From: Clostridia bacterium | GTDB taxonomy: Bacteria > Bacillota > Clostridia > Christensenellales > Borkfalkiaceae | DNA: 40,242 bases | Reading direction: 5' to 3' | NCBI GenBank assembly: GCA_017467265.1 | Contig: JAFTSO010000030.1 | Span: 1-40,242 of the forward strand | Shown here: positions 1-7,089 of the stretch, piece after piece | How positions within the stretch are numbered: the first letter of the stretch is position 1 | Layout: each line of letters starts with the position of its first letter | Notes under the pieces: model-generated | The model's input: the letters and a program-made list of their open reading frames with translations, nothing else | Told to the model about the DNA's origin: nothing | The model's database searches: none | Translations under genes and position numbers: made by a program

Positions 1-4
1 ACCA

Positions 5-120
<116 letters not shown>

Positions 121-122
121 TT

Positions 123-169
123 CAAACAAAAGGTTTTATCCGATTGGATAAGACCTTTTTCTTTGTTTG
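123..169 (+). terminator. Terminator of the rRNA operon
   Basis: A 14-bp stem pairs 128-141 with 146-159 (loop GATT, one G-U pair). It is extended by CAAAC/GTTTG at 123-127 and 165-169 and contains a T-rich 3' arm. It starts directly after the 5S gene. The left arm sequence AAAAGGTTTTATCC occurs again at 221-234 without a partner arm. Confidence 0.85.
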
Positions 170-280
170 AAAAGCGGAGGTAAATCCGTCCTACGCGGAC
201 GGCACGGTGGATTAGACGCCAAAAGGTTTTATCCATTTAGGGGAGCTGCAAAAAGTTTTGTAGAAACTTAGTCCAAGATA

Positions 281-309
281 TTGTATATTTTTTGCGGATA
301 TGTTATAAT
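281..309 (+). promoter_or_regulatory. SigA-type promoter of the ROK-SIS operon
   Basis: TTGTAT at 281-286 and a perfect TATAAT at 304-309 are separated by 17 bp. Transcription would start near 316, giving a leader of about 24 nt before the ATG at 340 with an AGGTG Shine-Dalgarno. Confidence 0.75.
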
Positions 310-339
310 GATGATAAATAAAAATGGTATAGGTGCAAG

Positions 340-1281
340 ATGAAATATTGTATCGGGTTTGATATCGGCGGAACAAAATGCGCGGTGTCTTTGGGCGAAA
401 TTGCGGACGGAAACATCCGTATTGTCGCGCGCGAAGAAACGCCGACGGTCGATTCTCCGCAGAAAACTCTGGGCGTGTTAGCGCCGCACGTAAAAAAATG
501 GATAGAACAAACGGGAGCAACGACGGCTGGGATTAGCTGCGGCGGTCCGCTTAACAGCGAAACGGGCGTGATCGTTTGTCCGCCCAACCTTGCCAAGGGC
601 TGGCACGGGTTTGCCATTGTGGATTACGTGAAAAATGAATTTGGCTTATCGGCAAAGTTGCAAAATGACGCCAACGCGTGCGCAGTTGCGGAGTGGAAAT
701 TCGGCGCGGGCAAAGGCACGCGCAATATGATTTTCTTTACCTTTGGTACGGGGCTTGGTGCAGGGCTGATTTTGGACGGAAAATTGTATAGCGGAACGAA
801 CGATAACGCTGGCGAGGCAGGGCATATTCGGTTGGCGAAAAACGGCCCGATCGGCTTTGGAAAGCACGGCTCGTTTGAAGGGTTTTGTAGCGGCGGTGGG
901 ATTGCGCGCTTGGCACAAGAAATGGCTTTGCGGTGTAAAAAAATCCCCGATTGTATTGAAAAGATGGGGGGCGTGACCGCGATCACGACCAAAAAGTTAA
1001 GCGAAGCGGCAAAGGCAGGCGACCCGTTTGCAAAACGTGTTTTTGAGAAAAGCGGCGAAATGTTGGGCAAGGGCTTGGCGATTATGATCGACGTTTTGAA
1101 CCCCGAAAAAATCGTTTTGGGCGGTGTATTTATGCGTTCGTCGGAATTGCTGATTCCATCAATGCAAAAAGTTTTAGAGCGCGAAGCGTTGTGGGCGAGT
1201 CTGGCGGTATGTGAGATCGTGCCTGCGAAATTGAGTGAAAATATCGGCGACGTGGCGGCGCTTGCCGTGGCGGACGCGTAA
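340..1281 (+). CDS. ROK family sugar kinase
   Basis: This 313-residue protein is a ROK (repressor, ORF, kinase) family member and probably phosphorylates a hexose or amino-sugar with ATP in the cytoplasm. The N-terminal phosphate loop FDIGGTK is at residues 7-13. The catalytic aspartate sits in NDANA (D110), followed by the Gly-rich FGTGLGAGL segment and the sugar-binding GEAGH (H162). The usual ROK zinc motif CxCGxxGCxE is replaced by IGFGKHGSFE, so the structural cysteines are missing. There is no N-terminal DNA-binding domain, so it is a kinase and not a repressor. It lies 11 bp upstream of a SIS-domain gene and is probably co-transcribed with it. Family assignment is firm; the substrate is not known. 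Confidence 0.88.
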   Translation: MKYCIGFDIGGTKCAVSLGEIADGNIRIVAREETPTVDSPQKTLGVLAPHVKKWIEQTGATTAGISCGGPLNSETGVIVCPPNLAKGWHGFAIVDYVKNEFGLSAKLQNDANACAVAEWKFGAGKGTRNMIFFTFGTGLGAGLILDGKLYSGTNDNAGEAGHIRLAKNGPIGFGKHGSFEGFCSGGGIARLAQEMALRCKKIPDCIEKMGGVTAITTKKLSEAAKAGDPFAKRVFEKSGEMLGKGLAIMIDVLNPEKIVLGGVFMRSSELLIPSMQKVLEREALWASLAVCEIVPAKLSENIGDVAALAVADA

Positions 1282-1292
1282 GGAGAACGAAT

Positions 1293-1931
1293 ATGAAAGA
1301 GAGTACGAAAAAGATTTTGGCAGAGCTTTGCGAGCGGTATCCTGCACTGTGCGGACAGGCAGAGAACGTAGAGAAGGCGTTTTACATTTTGAAAACTTGT
1401 TTTGAAAATGGCGGCAGAGTATATCTTTGCGGCAACGGCGGTTCGGCATCCGATTGCGAGCATATCGTTGGCGAGCTGATGAAGAGTTTCAAAAAATGCC
1501 GCCCCTTGCCTGATGGGTACGCGGTGGCATTGAAGAATTGCGGCGAAGAGGGTGAAACGATTTGCGCGAATTTGGAGAGCGGCTTGCCTGCGGTGTCCCT
1601 GTGCGGTCATCCGTCCTTTACGACGGCGTATATGAACGACAAAAATCCCGATTTTACCTTTGCACAGCAGGTCAGCGTTTGGGGGAGAGCAGGGGATACG
1701 TTGTTGACGTTATCCACTTCGGGGAACTCTAAAAATTGCGCTTATGCGGCACACGTGGCGAAAGTAAAGGGTATGTCTGTCGTTTTTTTGGGAGGCGGCA
1801 CTGGCGGCAAGCTGAAAGCGATTGCCGACGCGTCTATCATTGTGCCCGAAAAGGAAACGTTTAAGGTGCAAGAATTGCACTTGCCCGTATATCATTGTCT
1901 TTGCGCGATGCTGGAAGAAGAGTTCTTCTAA
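1293..1931 (+). CDS. SIS-domain phosphosugar isomerase, GmhA-like
   Basis: This is a 212-residue single SIS-domain protein. The phosphosugar loop GNGGSA is at residues 47-52, followed by D54 and H57, as in sedoheptulose-7-phosphate isomerase GmhA. A second Ser/Thr loop (LSTSGNSKN) lies mid-protein. The C-terminal VQELHLPVYH matches the GmhA active-site helix that provides Glu and His. Known GmhA enzymes convert sedoheptulose 7-phosphate to a heptose 7-phosphate; DiaA-type relatives bind DnaA instead. Next to the ROK kinase, a sugar-phosphate role is favoured. An insertion around residues 68-95 is longer than in typical GmhA. The start is set by AAGGAG 9 bp upstream. Confidence 0.8.
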   Translation: MKESTKKILAELCERYPALCGQAENVEKAFYILKTCFENGGRVYLCGNGGSASDCEHIVGELMKSFKKCRPLPDGYAVALKNCGEEGETICANLESGLPAVSLCGHPSFTTAYMNDKNPDFTFAQQVSVWGRAGDTLLTLSTSGNSKNCAYAAHVAKVKGMSVVFLGGGTGGKLKAIADASIIVPEKETFKVQELHLPVYHCLCAMLEEEFF

Positions 1932-1951
1932 TGTAGGAGAAAAAACAAAAT

Positions 1952-1976
1952 GGGCATACACGATACGCGATGAATT
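1952..1976 (+). repeat. Post-stop motif, copy 1
   Basis: First of six related short sequences that sit just downstream of + strand stop codons in this window. Core TACACGATACGCGATGAA at 1956-1973, 20 bp after the SIS gene stop codon. See the finding on this motif. Confidence 0.5.
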
Positions 1977-2001
1977 AAATTTCAGAGAAAAAGTTGCTAT
2001 A

Positions 2002-2029
2002 AAAAAGCACGGTGAAAGCCGTGCTTTTT
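2002..2029. terminator. Bidirectional terminator between convergent genes
   Basis: A perfect 11-bp inverted repeat (AAAAAGCACGG/CCGTGCTTTTT, 2002-2012 and 2019-2029) has A and T runs on its outer sides. It can therefore stop transcription from the SIS gene on + and the unknown gene on -. Confidence 0.9.
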
Positions 2030-2046
2030 CGTTTTGCAATGAAATA

Positions 2047-3147
2047 TTATATCTGTTCAGGTTTGATACACTCGCCGCCCGTGGAGCTCTGGAAGATGAC
2101 AAAAAAGCCGATATTTTCAGAAAGGGCGGACACGGGTACGAACGAACACACGTTTTTGATTTCGTCGGGGGGAGAATCTTTGTCCTGTGCCGCGAGGGCG
2201 TAGCAGATATATTTTGCCCGACCGTCTTCGTAGAGCACTCCGACGAGATATTGCGGATCTTTCGCCGTGCCCTTGATGCGCACCCACTCGCTACACGAAA
2301 ACGCGCCTGTGAGCGTGTCGTCCTTGGGATATGTAGCAAACAACTCGTCAATCTCGTTTTTTACGGATAAATAGTACCCGTCGCCGCCCGTTTCAAACGG
2401 GTGGAGTACGCAATCAGCATCTCCATTGTCCGCAGCCGTTGTCCCGTCTTTTTCGACTGTTTCCATTGTGCTTTTAGCGTGTGCATTTTCGCGATCTTTT
2501 GAAAGGACGTCTTGTTCATTGTTTTGCTCCTGATAATAATTTTCCGTGACGATTTTTTCGTCGTCATAGCCCGTTGACTGCGGTTCTTCTTTCTTTATAT
2601 CGGCCGCAAGCGGCGCGGAATTTGCGTTCGTTGCGACCCGTCCCCCCTCATTTTGCGTTTTGTCTGCAAACTTTGGCGGTGCAGCCGCGATAAAATCACC
2701 TGCATTTTGGCTGGCGGCAGGCGTACGTTCGACCTGTCCACGATCGTCAAAAGTCGCTTTCTTTTTAGGGAAAACGGGGGGCAGAGTTGCGTTTAGGATT
2801 GTGCGCCAGTCGTACGTGCCGTTGCCGTTGATCCCGTATGCGATGGGCACGACGTCGTTTTTTACGTAGCATACAATCGCGCAAAAACCGCCCGAAATAT
2901 CAACGTCGGAAAGGATATTGAACATACTTTTGCCGCGCAAAGAGAGCATTTCCGTCCGACCTTTCCCGTCGGATAATAGGCAATAATATTCCCCTGTCGA
3001 AAGGGGGGCAAAGTTGATAATCGACACTTCGATTGCGAGATTTTTGCCGTACTGTTCGATCTTGACCAGCCCCGAAAGGGCTTTGCCGTCCCCCGAAAAG
3101 CCTTGTTTAATCTGTCGCAGAATACACATTTTTTTGACGTAATTCAT
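2047..3147 (-). CDS. Two-domain protein of unknown function
   Basis: No named family is assigned. The 366-residue protein has a folded N-terminal region (about 1-118), a hydrophilic low-complexity linker (about 119-250, rich in Ala, Asn, Glu, Asp and Gln) and a folded C-terminal region (about 252-366). The C-terminal part, with YLSVKNEIDELFATYP, LVGVLYEDG and FVIFQSSTGE, resembles a domain I have seen in hypothetical proteins of Clostridia, where the pattern is EI-L-YP, then VGV-YE, then YQ-TG. No signal peptide or membrane segment is seen. It is a single gene transcribed divergently from the VanZ-like gene and ends at a shared terminator. The ATG at 3147 is preceded by a GGTGATGG stretch. 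A second Met at residue 7 is an alternative start. Confidence 0.75.
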   Translation of the reverse strand: MNYVKKMCILRQIKQGFSGDGKALSGLVKIEQYGKNLAIEVSIINFAPLSTGEYYCLLSDGKGRTEMLSLRGKSMFNILSDVDISGGFCAIVCYVKNDVVPIAYGINGNGTYDWRTILNATLPPVFPKKKATFDDRGQVERTPAASQNAGDFIAAAPPKFADKTQNEGGRVATNANSAPLAADIKKEEPQSTGYDDEKIVTENYYQEQNNEQDVLSKDRENAHAKSTMETVEKDGTTAADNGDADCVLHPFETGGDGYYLSVKNEIDELFATYPKDDTLTGAFSCSEWVRIKGTAKDPQYLVGVLYEDGRAKYICYALAAQDKDSPPDEIKNVCSFVPVSALSENIGFFVIFQSSTGGECIKPEQI

Positions 3148-3178
3148 ACCATCACCGAAAAAAAGATTTTATAACGGT

Positions 3179-3184
3179 ATTATA
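3179..3184 (-). promoter_or_regulatory. -10 box of the unknown divergent gene
   Basis: On the minus strand a perfect TATAAT lies about 30 bp upstream of the ATG at 3147. A matching -35 is not clear because the region upstream is an A-rich tract. The box is assigned from position and sequence only. Confidence 0.4.
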
Positions 3185-3282
3185 GCGTAACATTCTTGCA
3201 TTTTTTTGCGAAAAATTGCCGTTTTTGGTGGGATATTGTAAAAAAATCGTTAAAATTCCTTACGAAAAACGGAGAAAATATA

Positions 3283-3311
3283 TTGACCGAAGCATATTTT
3301 TCGCGTATAAT
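3283..3311 (+). promoter_or_regulatory. SigA-type promoter of the VanZ-like gene
   Basis: TTGACC at 3283-3288 and TATAAT at 3306-3311 with a 17-bp spacer form a near-consensus promoter. The -10 box ends only 6 bp before the ATG at 3318, so the predicted start of transcription falls on the start codon itself. Confidence 0.75.
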
Positions 3312-3317
3312 ATAACT

Positions 3318-3866
3318 ATGAGTTTGAAAGGCATCAAAAAGGGAGAGATTTTACAATGGGCGCTGCGGATTTTTTTGACCGCGGCGTGCGTTGCAATGCT
3401 GCTCTTTATCTTTTCTAACTCGCTCAAAACAGGGGCGCAATCGGCACGGCAAAGTTCCACGATGGTGAACGTAGTGCAGGACGTAGCTTCGGTGATCGCA
3501 CCCAACTCGCCCATCGCAACGGCGACGGGGGATGCGTACGATCGCCTGCACGCCTACGTGCGCGTGTTCGCACATTTTGCGGAGTTCGCGCTTTTCGGAG
3601 CGCTATTGCTCTGGTGCATCGCGTCGTACTCGTGGAAAAAAGAAGGGATTTGGTTCTCGCTCGCAGGCGTTGCGTTCGTGCCGATCGTGGACGAAGCGTT
3701 GCAATATTTTGTCGCTGATCGCGGTACGGAGCTTTACGACGTGTGCGTAGATATGGCAGGGGGTGTGTGCGGTTTGCTCTTTGCTGTTGTGGTGTTGCTC
3801 CTTATCGTAAGCGTGCAGAATAAAAAGCGAGTTAAAATACAGGCAAAACAGGCTGAAAAAATATAA
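3318..3866 (+). CDS. VanZ-like membrane protein
   Basis: This 182-residue membrane protein has about four hydrophobic segments and the VanZ-family motifs: FSNSLKTGAQS near residue 27, VRVFAHFAEFALFGALL in the middle, and the DE--Q-F---RG-E--DV--D--G pattern (DEALQYFVADRGTELYDVCVDMAGG). VanZ of the vanA cluster gives low-level teicoplanin resistance, but most chromosomal homologues have no known role. The ATG at 3318 has no Shine-Dalgarno and lies where the promoter predicts +1, so the mRNA is probably leaderless. The reading frame stays open back to 3216, but that part precedes and overlaps the promoter. The C-terminus is basic (KKRVKIQAKQ). Confidence 0.82.
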   Translation: MSLKGIKKGEILQWALRIFLTAACVAMLLFIFSNSLKTGAQSARQSSTMVNVVQDVASVIAPNSPIATATGDAYDRLHAYVRVFAHFAEFALFGALLLWCIASYSWKKEGIWFSLAGVAFVPIVDEALQYFVADRGTELYDVCVDMAGGVCGLLFAVVVLLLIVSVQNKKRVKIQAKQAEKI

Positions 3867-3871
3867 AAACC

Positions 3872-3894
3872 CCCTATACGGTACGCAATGAACG
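3872..3894 (+). repeat. Post-stop motif, copy 2
   Basis: Core TATACGGTACGCAATGAA at 3874-3891, beginning 8 bp after the VanZ-like gene stop codon and followed by the CG of the longer AACG tail shared with copies 3 and 6. Confidence 0.5.
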
Positions 3895-4036
3895 AGATTG
3901 AGCAGGGAAAGCTCGTACAGCACCGCAAACGTTCGTCTGCGAAATCGACACTCTTTCATGCATTGGTTGCGTGTGCTTCGCTTTGGCGCGTTTTCGCGCA
4001 TAAAAACTGATAAAAATACCTTCGACGGAGAAATAT

Positions 4037-5113
4037 ATGTCGCAAGTAGATTTGCAAATGGAACTGATAAAATACAACAAAAAGACGTGGTGCAAGAGTG
4101 GCATTTTGGGCTTTATCATCGGTCTTGCGGTGATTATCCCGGGCATTAGCGGCTCGACGGTGGCGATCATTTTCAAATTGTACGATCAATTTTTGTATGC
4201 GATCGGCAATCTGTTCAAGAAGTTCAAAAAATGCGTCGTCTTTTTATTGCCGATTGCGCTGGGCGCAGTGCTGGGGTTTGCCGTCGGTTTTTTGGGTGTA
4301 CAAAAGCTGCTGGAAATCAACACGTTTGCGGTTGTTTGCCTGTTTGCAGGCTTGATGTGCGGCGCGTTCCCTGCGGTGAAAGATGAAGTAAAAGGCGCGA
4401 AAATCACCCCCAAACGCGTAGCGTTGTTTGCGGTCGGGCTGTGTATTCCTATTGCGCTGGGTTGTGTGTCGGCGGTGCTCAAAGCCAACGATCTCTCGTC
4501 GGTGCAAACGATCGTGAGCGAGAGTGAACGCTTTGCAGGGAATATCTTCTTGGAATTTGAAATCGGGCATGTATTTTTGGCGGTGGTGATCGGGTTCGTG
4601 ATCGGGATTACGCAGATCGTACCGGGGCTCAGCGCGAGTGCGTTCCTGATGTCTGTGGGCTGGTACAAGAGCCTGACGCAGAGCGTTAGTATGACCTTTT
4701 GGAAGGAAGAAAATCCGCTGGTGATGCTGGTGTACGGTGGGCTGGCGATCGGTTTTTTGCTTGGACTGTTCACTTTTTCTAAGCTGCTGACCTATCTGTT
4801 CACGAAAGCGCGCCACACGTCCTATTGTATGATCGTGGGCATGTCGCTTGGCTCTCTTCTTTCGATGTTCTGCAACGGCGACATTATGGCGGTGTATTAC
4901 GACTGGGCGCACGGGAACGTGAGCGGAACGGAGATTGCGCTGTCGGTGGGGATCGGTGCGGTGTTGTTTGTTGTGGGCGCGGTGATCGCATACCTGCTCG
5001 TGCGGTATGAACGCAAAAAATCGGCAGAGAACGCTGCAAGCGAAATGCTGGGCGATGGTGTGACGGCGGAAAATACCGCCGAAAGCACGGTGGAAAATAC
5101 GGCGAAAAATTAA
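4037..5113 (+). CDS. DUF368 (PopT-type) polyprenyl-phosphate transporter
   Basis: This 358-residue polytopic membrane protein matches the DUF368 family along its length. It shows the internal pseudo-repeat of the family: IPGISGS at residues 34-40 (VIIPGISGSTVAII) and VPGLSAS at 195-201. DUF368 proteins (named PopT in later work) and DedA-family UptA have been shown to return undecaprenyl phosphate to the inner leaflet for reuse in cell-wall synthesis. That role is taken from the family. The C-terminal 40 residues are hydrophilic, with short repeats of the type AENTAE-TVENT. The start at 4037 is preceded by GACGGAG. The gene ends in a terminator that includes a copy of the post-stop motif. Confidence 0.85.
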   Translation: MSQVDLQMELIKYNKKTWCKSGILGFIIGLAVIIPGISGSTVAIIFKLYDQFLYAIGNLFKKFKKCVVFLLPIALGAVLGFAVGFLGVQKLLEINTFAVVCLFAGLMCGAFPAVKDEVKGAKITPKRVALFAVGLCIPIALGCVSAVLKANDLSSVQTIVSESERFAGNIFLEFEIGHVFLAVVIGFVIGITQIVPGLSASAFLMSVGWYKSLTQSVSMTFWKEENPLVMLVYGGLAIGFLLGLFTFSKLLTYLFTKARHTSYCMIVGMSLGSLLSMFCNGDIMAVYYDWAHGNVSGTEIALSVGIGAVLFVVGAVIAYLLVRYERKKSAENAASEMLGDGVTAENTAESTVENTAKN

Positions 5114-5116
5114 AAA

Positions 5117-5141
5117 GACGGCGTACGTGTCGCGATGAACG
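5117..5141 (+). repeat. Post-stop motif, copy 3, embedded in a terminator
   Basis: Core TACGTGTCGCGATGAA at 5124-5139, starting 10 bp after the DUF368 stop codon and followed by CGG. Here the motif forms the left arm and loop of a terminator hairpin. Confidence 0.5.
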
Positions 5142-5159
5142 GCTCGTGCGCCTTTTTTT
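5120..5159 (+). terminator. Terminator of the DUF368 gene
   Basis: GGCGTACG (5120-5127) pairs with CGTGCGCC (5145-5152), including one G-U pair. The stem is followed by seven T. The loop is 17 nt. The in-frame ATG at 5135 lies in this loop, which argues against it as the start of the next gene. Confidence 0.7.
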
Positions 5160-5185
5160 ATTCTAAAAAAGGGGGGTGGCGAAGA

Positions 5186-5938
5186 GTGAATTTTTTTGCA
5201 AAGATAGCAGAAAAAATCCGCGCGGCAACGGCGGAGCACGGCTATACGTGCGACGGTTGCGGTGCGGAGATCTTTGACTATCCCGTGCATCGGCTCTGCA
5301 ACGATTGCGAAACGCACTTGCCCCGTATTGGGGAGCGTTTTTGCGAGAAATGCGGCAGAGAAACGCACGCCGAAGGGGTTTGTTTGGAGTGCAAAGCCGC
5401 CGCGCCGAGTTTTGAAAAGGGGATCACGCCGTTTGTCTATCGGGCAAGCGCGGCGTCGATGATCAATCGCGTGAAGAACGGAGTGCCCGAGCTGGCGCTG
5501 TTCTTTGGCGAGGAAATGGCGCGTAGCTTTGCCGCGCGCTATGACGGGGAACGGGGCGAGCCGATTTTGATCGTGCCTGTGCCGATGACCGTGGCGGCGA
5601 AAAAGGCAAGGGGGTATAATCAAGCGGAGCGCTTGGCGATTGCCGCAAAAAAAGAGCTGGAAAAGCTAGGATTTTGCACGGAGTTGGACACGGATATTTT
5701 GCAAAAACGCCGTGAAACGGCACAGCAAAAACATATGGGCGCGCGTGCGCGTGCACGAAACGTTCTAGGCGTGTATCACGTACACAAACGGAAGGCGTGC
5801 GTAGATCGTGTCATTGTGCTGGTGGACGATATTATGACGACGGGCGCGACGGGGAGTGAGTGTGCGCGGCGTTTGACGGGCGCAGGGGCGCGCAAAGTGT
5901 ATTTGCTCACCGCTACCGCGCTGTCCGAGCGAAAATAA
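5186..5938 (+). CDS. ComF-family phosphoribosyltransferase-like protein
   Basis: This is a 250-residue ComF/GntX-family protein. The N-terminal third carries several CxxC pairs (CDGC, CNDC, CEKC, CLEC) expected to bind zinc. The C-terminal part is a type I phosphoribosyltransferase fold with the PRPP loop LVDDIMTTGAT at about residues 212-222 and the family motif KKARGYNQAERLA. ComF helps import single-stranded DNA in competent Bacillus; in non-competent bacteria its substrate is unknown. The GTG at 5186 is chosen because GGGGGG-TGG lies upstream at Shine-Dalgarno distance, while the upstream ATG at 5135 lies inside the terminator of the preceding gene. Confidence 0.85.
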   Translation: MNFFAKIAEKIRAATAEHGYTCDGCGAEIFDYPVHRLCNDCETHLPRIGERFCEKCGRETHAEGVCLECKAAAPSFEKGITPFVYRASAASMINRVKNGVPELALFFGEEMARSFAARYDGERGEPILIVPVPMTVAAKKARGYNQAERLAIAAKKELEKLGFCTELDTDILQKRRETAQQKHMGARARARNVLGVYHVHKRKACVDRVIVLVDDIMTTGATGSECARRLTGAGARKVYLLTATALSERK

Positions 5939-5961
5939 CGCGGCGCAACGTACTGAAAATT

Positions 5962-6822
5962 TTATAAAAACCGCCGCGCTTCGACGTAAAACGACCAGCG
6001 TTTGGCGGTCATTTTTTCGATACGGGCGTAATCGGACGCCGTGTGCAAAATGTAATCGTCGCCCAGATAAATAGCAACGTGTCCGATGCGCTCCACACCC
6101 GTCTTGTATTGTCGTTCTTCGTTGGTGAAAAAGATACAATCACCCCGTTGTAAAGCGCTACGGGCGACGTATTTTCCCTGCTTTACCTGCGTGCGCGTGG
6201 TGACGTCCAACACCTTGCCTGCGCCTTGGTAAAAGACGTATTGTATGAGCGACGAGCAGTCGAATTTTTGCGCGGTGAACCCTTTGAGAAAGTTCCCTTT
6301 TCCGTCGTGCAAACGCACCGCGCCGTACACGTACGGCACGCCGATGAGCTTGTACCCCTCTGCCAGCACGTCTTCCGTGCGTTCGTCCGTTTGCGCCATT
6401 GAAAACACCGAAACGTAGGATGCGGAAATATACGCCACTTTGCCGCGATAATAGGTCTTGTACCAGCCCCCCGATTTGCCCAAAACGACGTAGGACGTGC
6501 CCTTTTCCGCTACGCCAAGGACGGAATATTCCGTGCCTGCGCCCGAGCGCAGCCGAACACTGTCTCCCGTACAACGTATGTATTGCGTGTTTTGCGTAGT
6601 GGGGATATTCGGGCTTTCGCTCACGTTTGGCGACGAGCCTTGTGCGTTGTTGCTCTCCTGCTCGTTCCCGTTTGGAGTGTCGGTGTCGGGCAAGATAGCG
6701 GAAATTTCGCTGTCATTTTGCGAAATGGTGGGGGACGTATCGTGATTACACGCGGCAAACGTCGCGGTCGGGATTAAAAGCATCGCCAAAATAGCGGTGC
6801 ATAACAGTTTTCTTTTTTTCAT
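5962..6822 (-). CDS. SH3b-NlpC/P60 cell-wall endopeptidase lipoprotein
   Basis: This is a 286-residue secreted peptidoglycan hydrolase. A signal peptide ends in a lipobox-like FAAC with the lipid-accepting Cys at 25. A Ser/Asn/Pro-rich linker runs to about residue 78, then a bacterial SH3 domain (about 80-140, with VRLRSGAGTEYSVLG and WYKTYYRGKVAYISASYV). The C-terminal NlpC/P60 domain has catalytic Cys189 (FDCSSL), His248 (RIGHVAIYL) and a third polar residue at about His260 (YILHTASDY). Such enzymes cut the D-Glu-diamino acid bond in stem peptides. It converges with the ComF gene with only 23 bp between stop codons and no clear terminator. GGAGAG precedes the ATG. Confidence 0.92.
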   Translation of the reverse strand: MKKRKLLCTAILAMLLIPTATFAACNHDTSPTISQNDSEISAILPDTDTPNGNEQESNNAQGSSPNVSESPNIPTTQNTQYIRCTGDSVRLRSGAGTEYSVLGVAEKGTSYVVLGKSGGWYKTYYRGKVAYISASYVSVFSMAQTDERTEDVLAEGYKLIGVPYVYGAVRLHDGKGNFLKGFTAQKFDCSSLIQYVFYQGAGKVLDVTTRTQVKQGKYVARSALQRGDCIFFTNEERQYKTGVERIGHVAIYLGDDYILHTASDYARIEKMTAKRWSFYVEARRFL

Positions 6823-6875
6823 AGTTTTATTCTCTCCGTGTAAAAAATACCGAGCGCAAAAATCGCGCTGACGAT

Positions 6876-6904
6876 ATTCTACCGCACGAGCGGTGCGCCG
6901 TCAA
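6876..6904 (-). promoter_or_regulatory. SigA-type promoter of the NlpC/P60 gene with dyad in the spacer
   Basis: On the minus strand TTGACG (6899-6904) and TAGAAT (6876-6881) are 17 bp apart. The spacer contains an inverted repeat, GCAC-N5-GTGC at 6884-6896, placed where a repressor or a MerR-type activator could bind. The -10 lies about 54 bp upstream of the ATG. Confidence 0.6.
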
Positions 6905-7019
6905 TAGTCAAACACAGGAAAGGCAGGAAAATCTCGGCAAAAGGGAGGGAAAACGGGCGCGATTTTTCCAAAAAAAAGCAGACGTGGAAAAAATTTATTT
7001 TTTGCAAGGCGTTGCGCGC

Positions 7020-7048
7020 TTGAAAAAAGAATAAACGTGTGCTATAAT
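7020..7048 (+). promoter_or_regulatory. SigA-type promoter of the PHP phosphatase operon
   Basis: TTGAAA at 7020-7025 and TATAAT at 7043-7048, spacer 17 bp, about 41 bp upstream of the ATG at 7090. Confidence 0.75.
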
Positions 7049-7089
7049 AGGTGGCGATAGTAGAATTTTTATGGTTGCGAGGCAAGACG

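Noticed and set aside
173-280. Possible tRNA or small RNA gene after the 5S terminator.
   Set aside because: No cloverleaf or CCA end can be drawn; only a small CCGTCC/GGACGG hairpin and a copy of the terminator arm were seen.
1822-2370. 182-codon + strand frame across the SIS gene end and the unknown minus-strand gene.
   Set aside because: It crosses the terminator at 2002-2029 and lies in shifted frame over the SIS gene and antisense to the next gene.
3898-4149. 83-codon + strand frame between the VanZ-like and DUF368 genes.
   Set aside because: It overlaps the well-supported start of the DUF368 gene in another frame and has no ribosome-binding site.
4244-5623. 459-codon frame on the minus strand.
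   Set aside because: It overlaps the DUF368 and ComF genes completely, is His/Arg-rich and has no ribosome-binding site; a shadow of the codon usage of the real genes.
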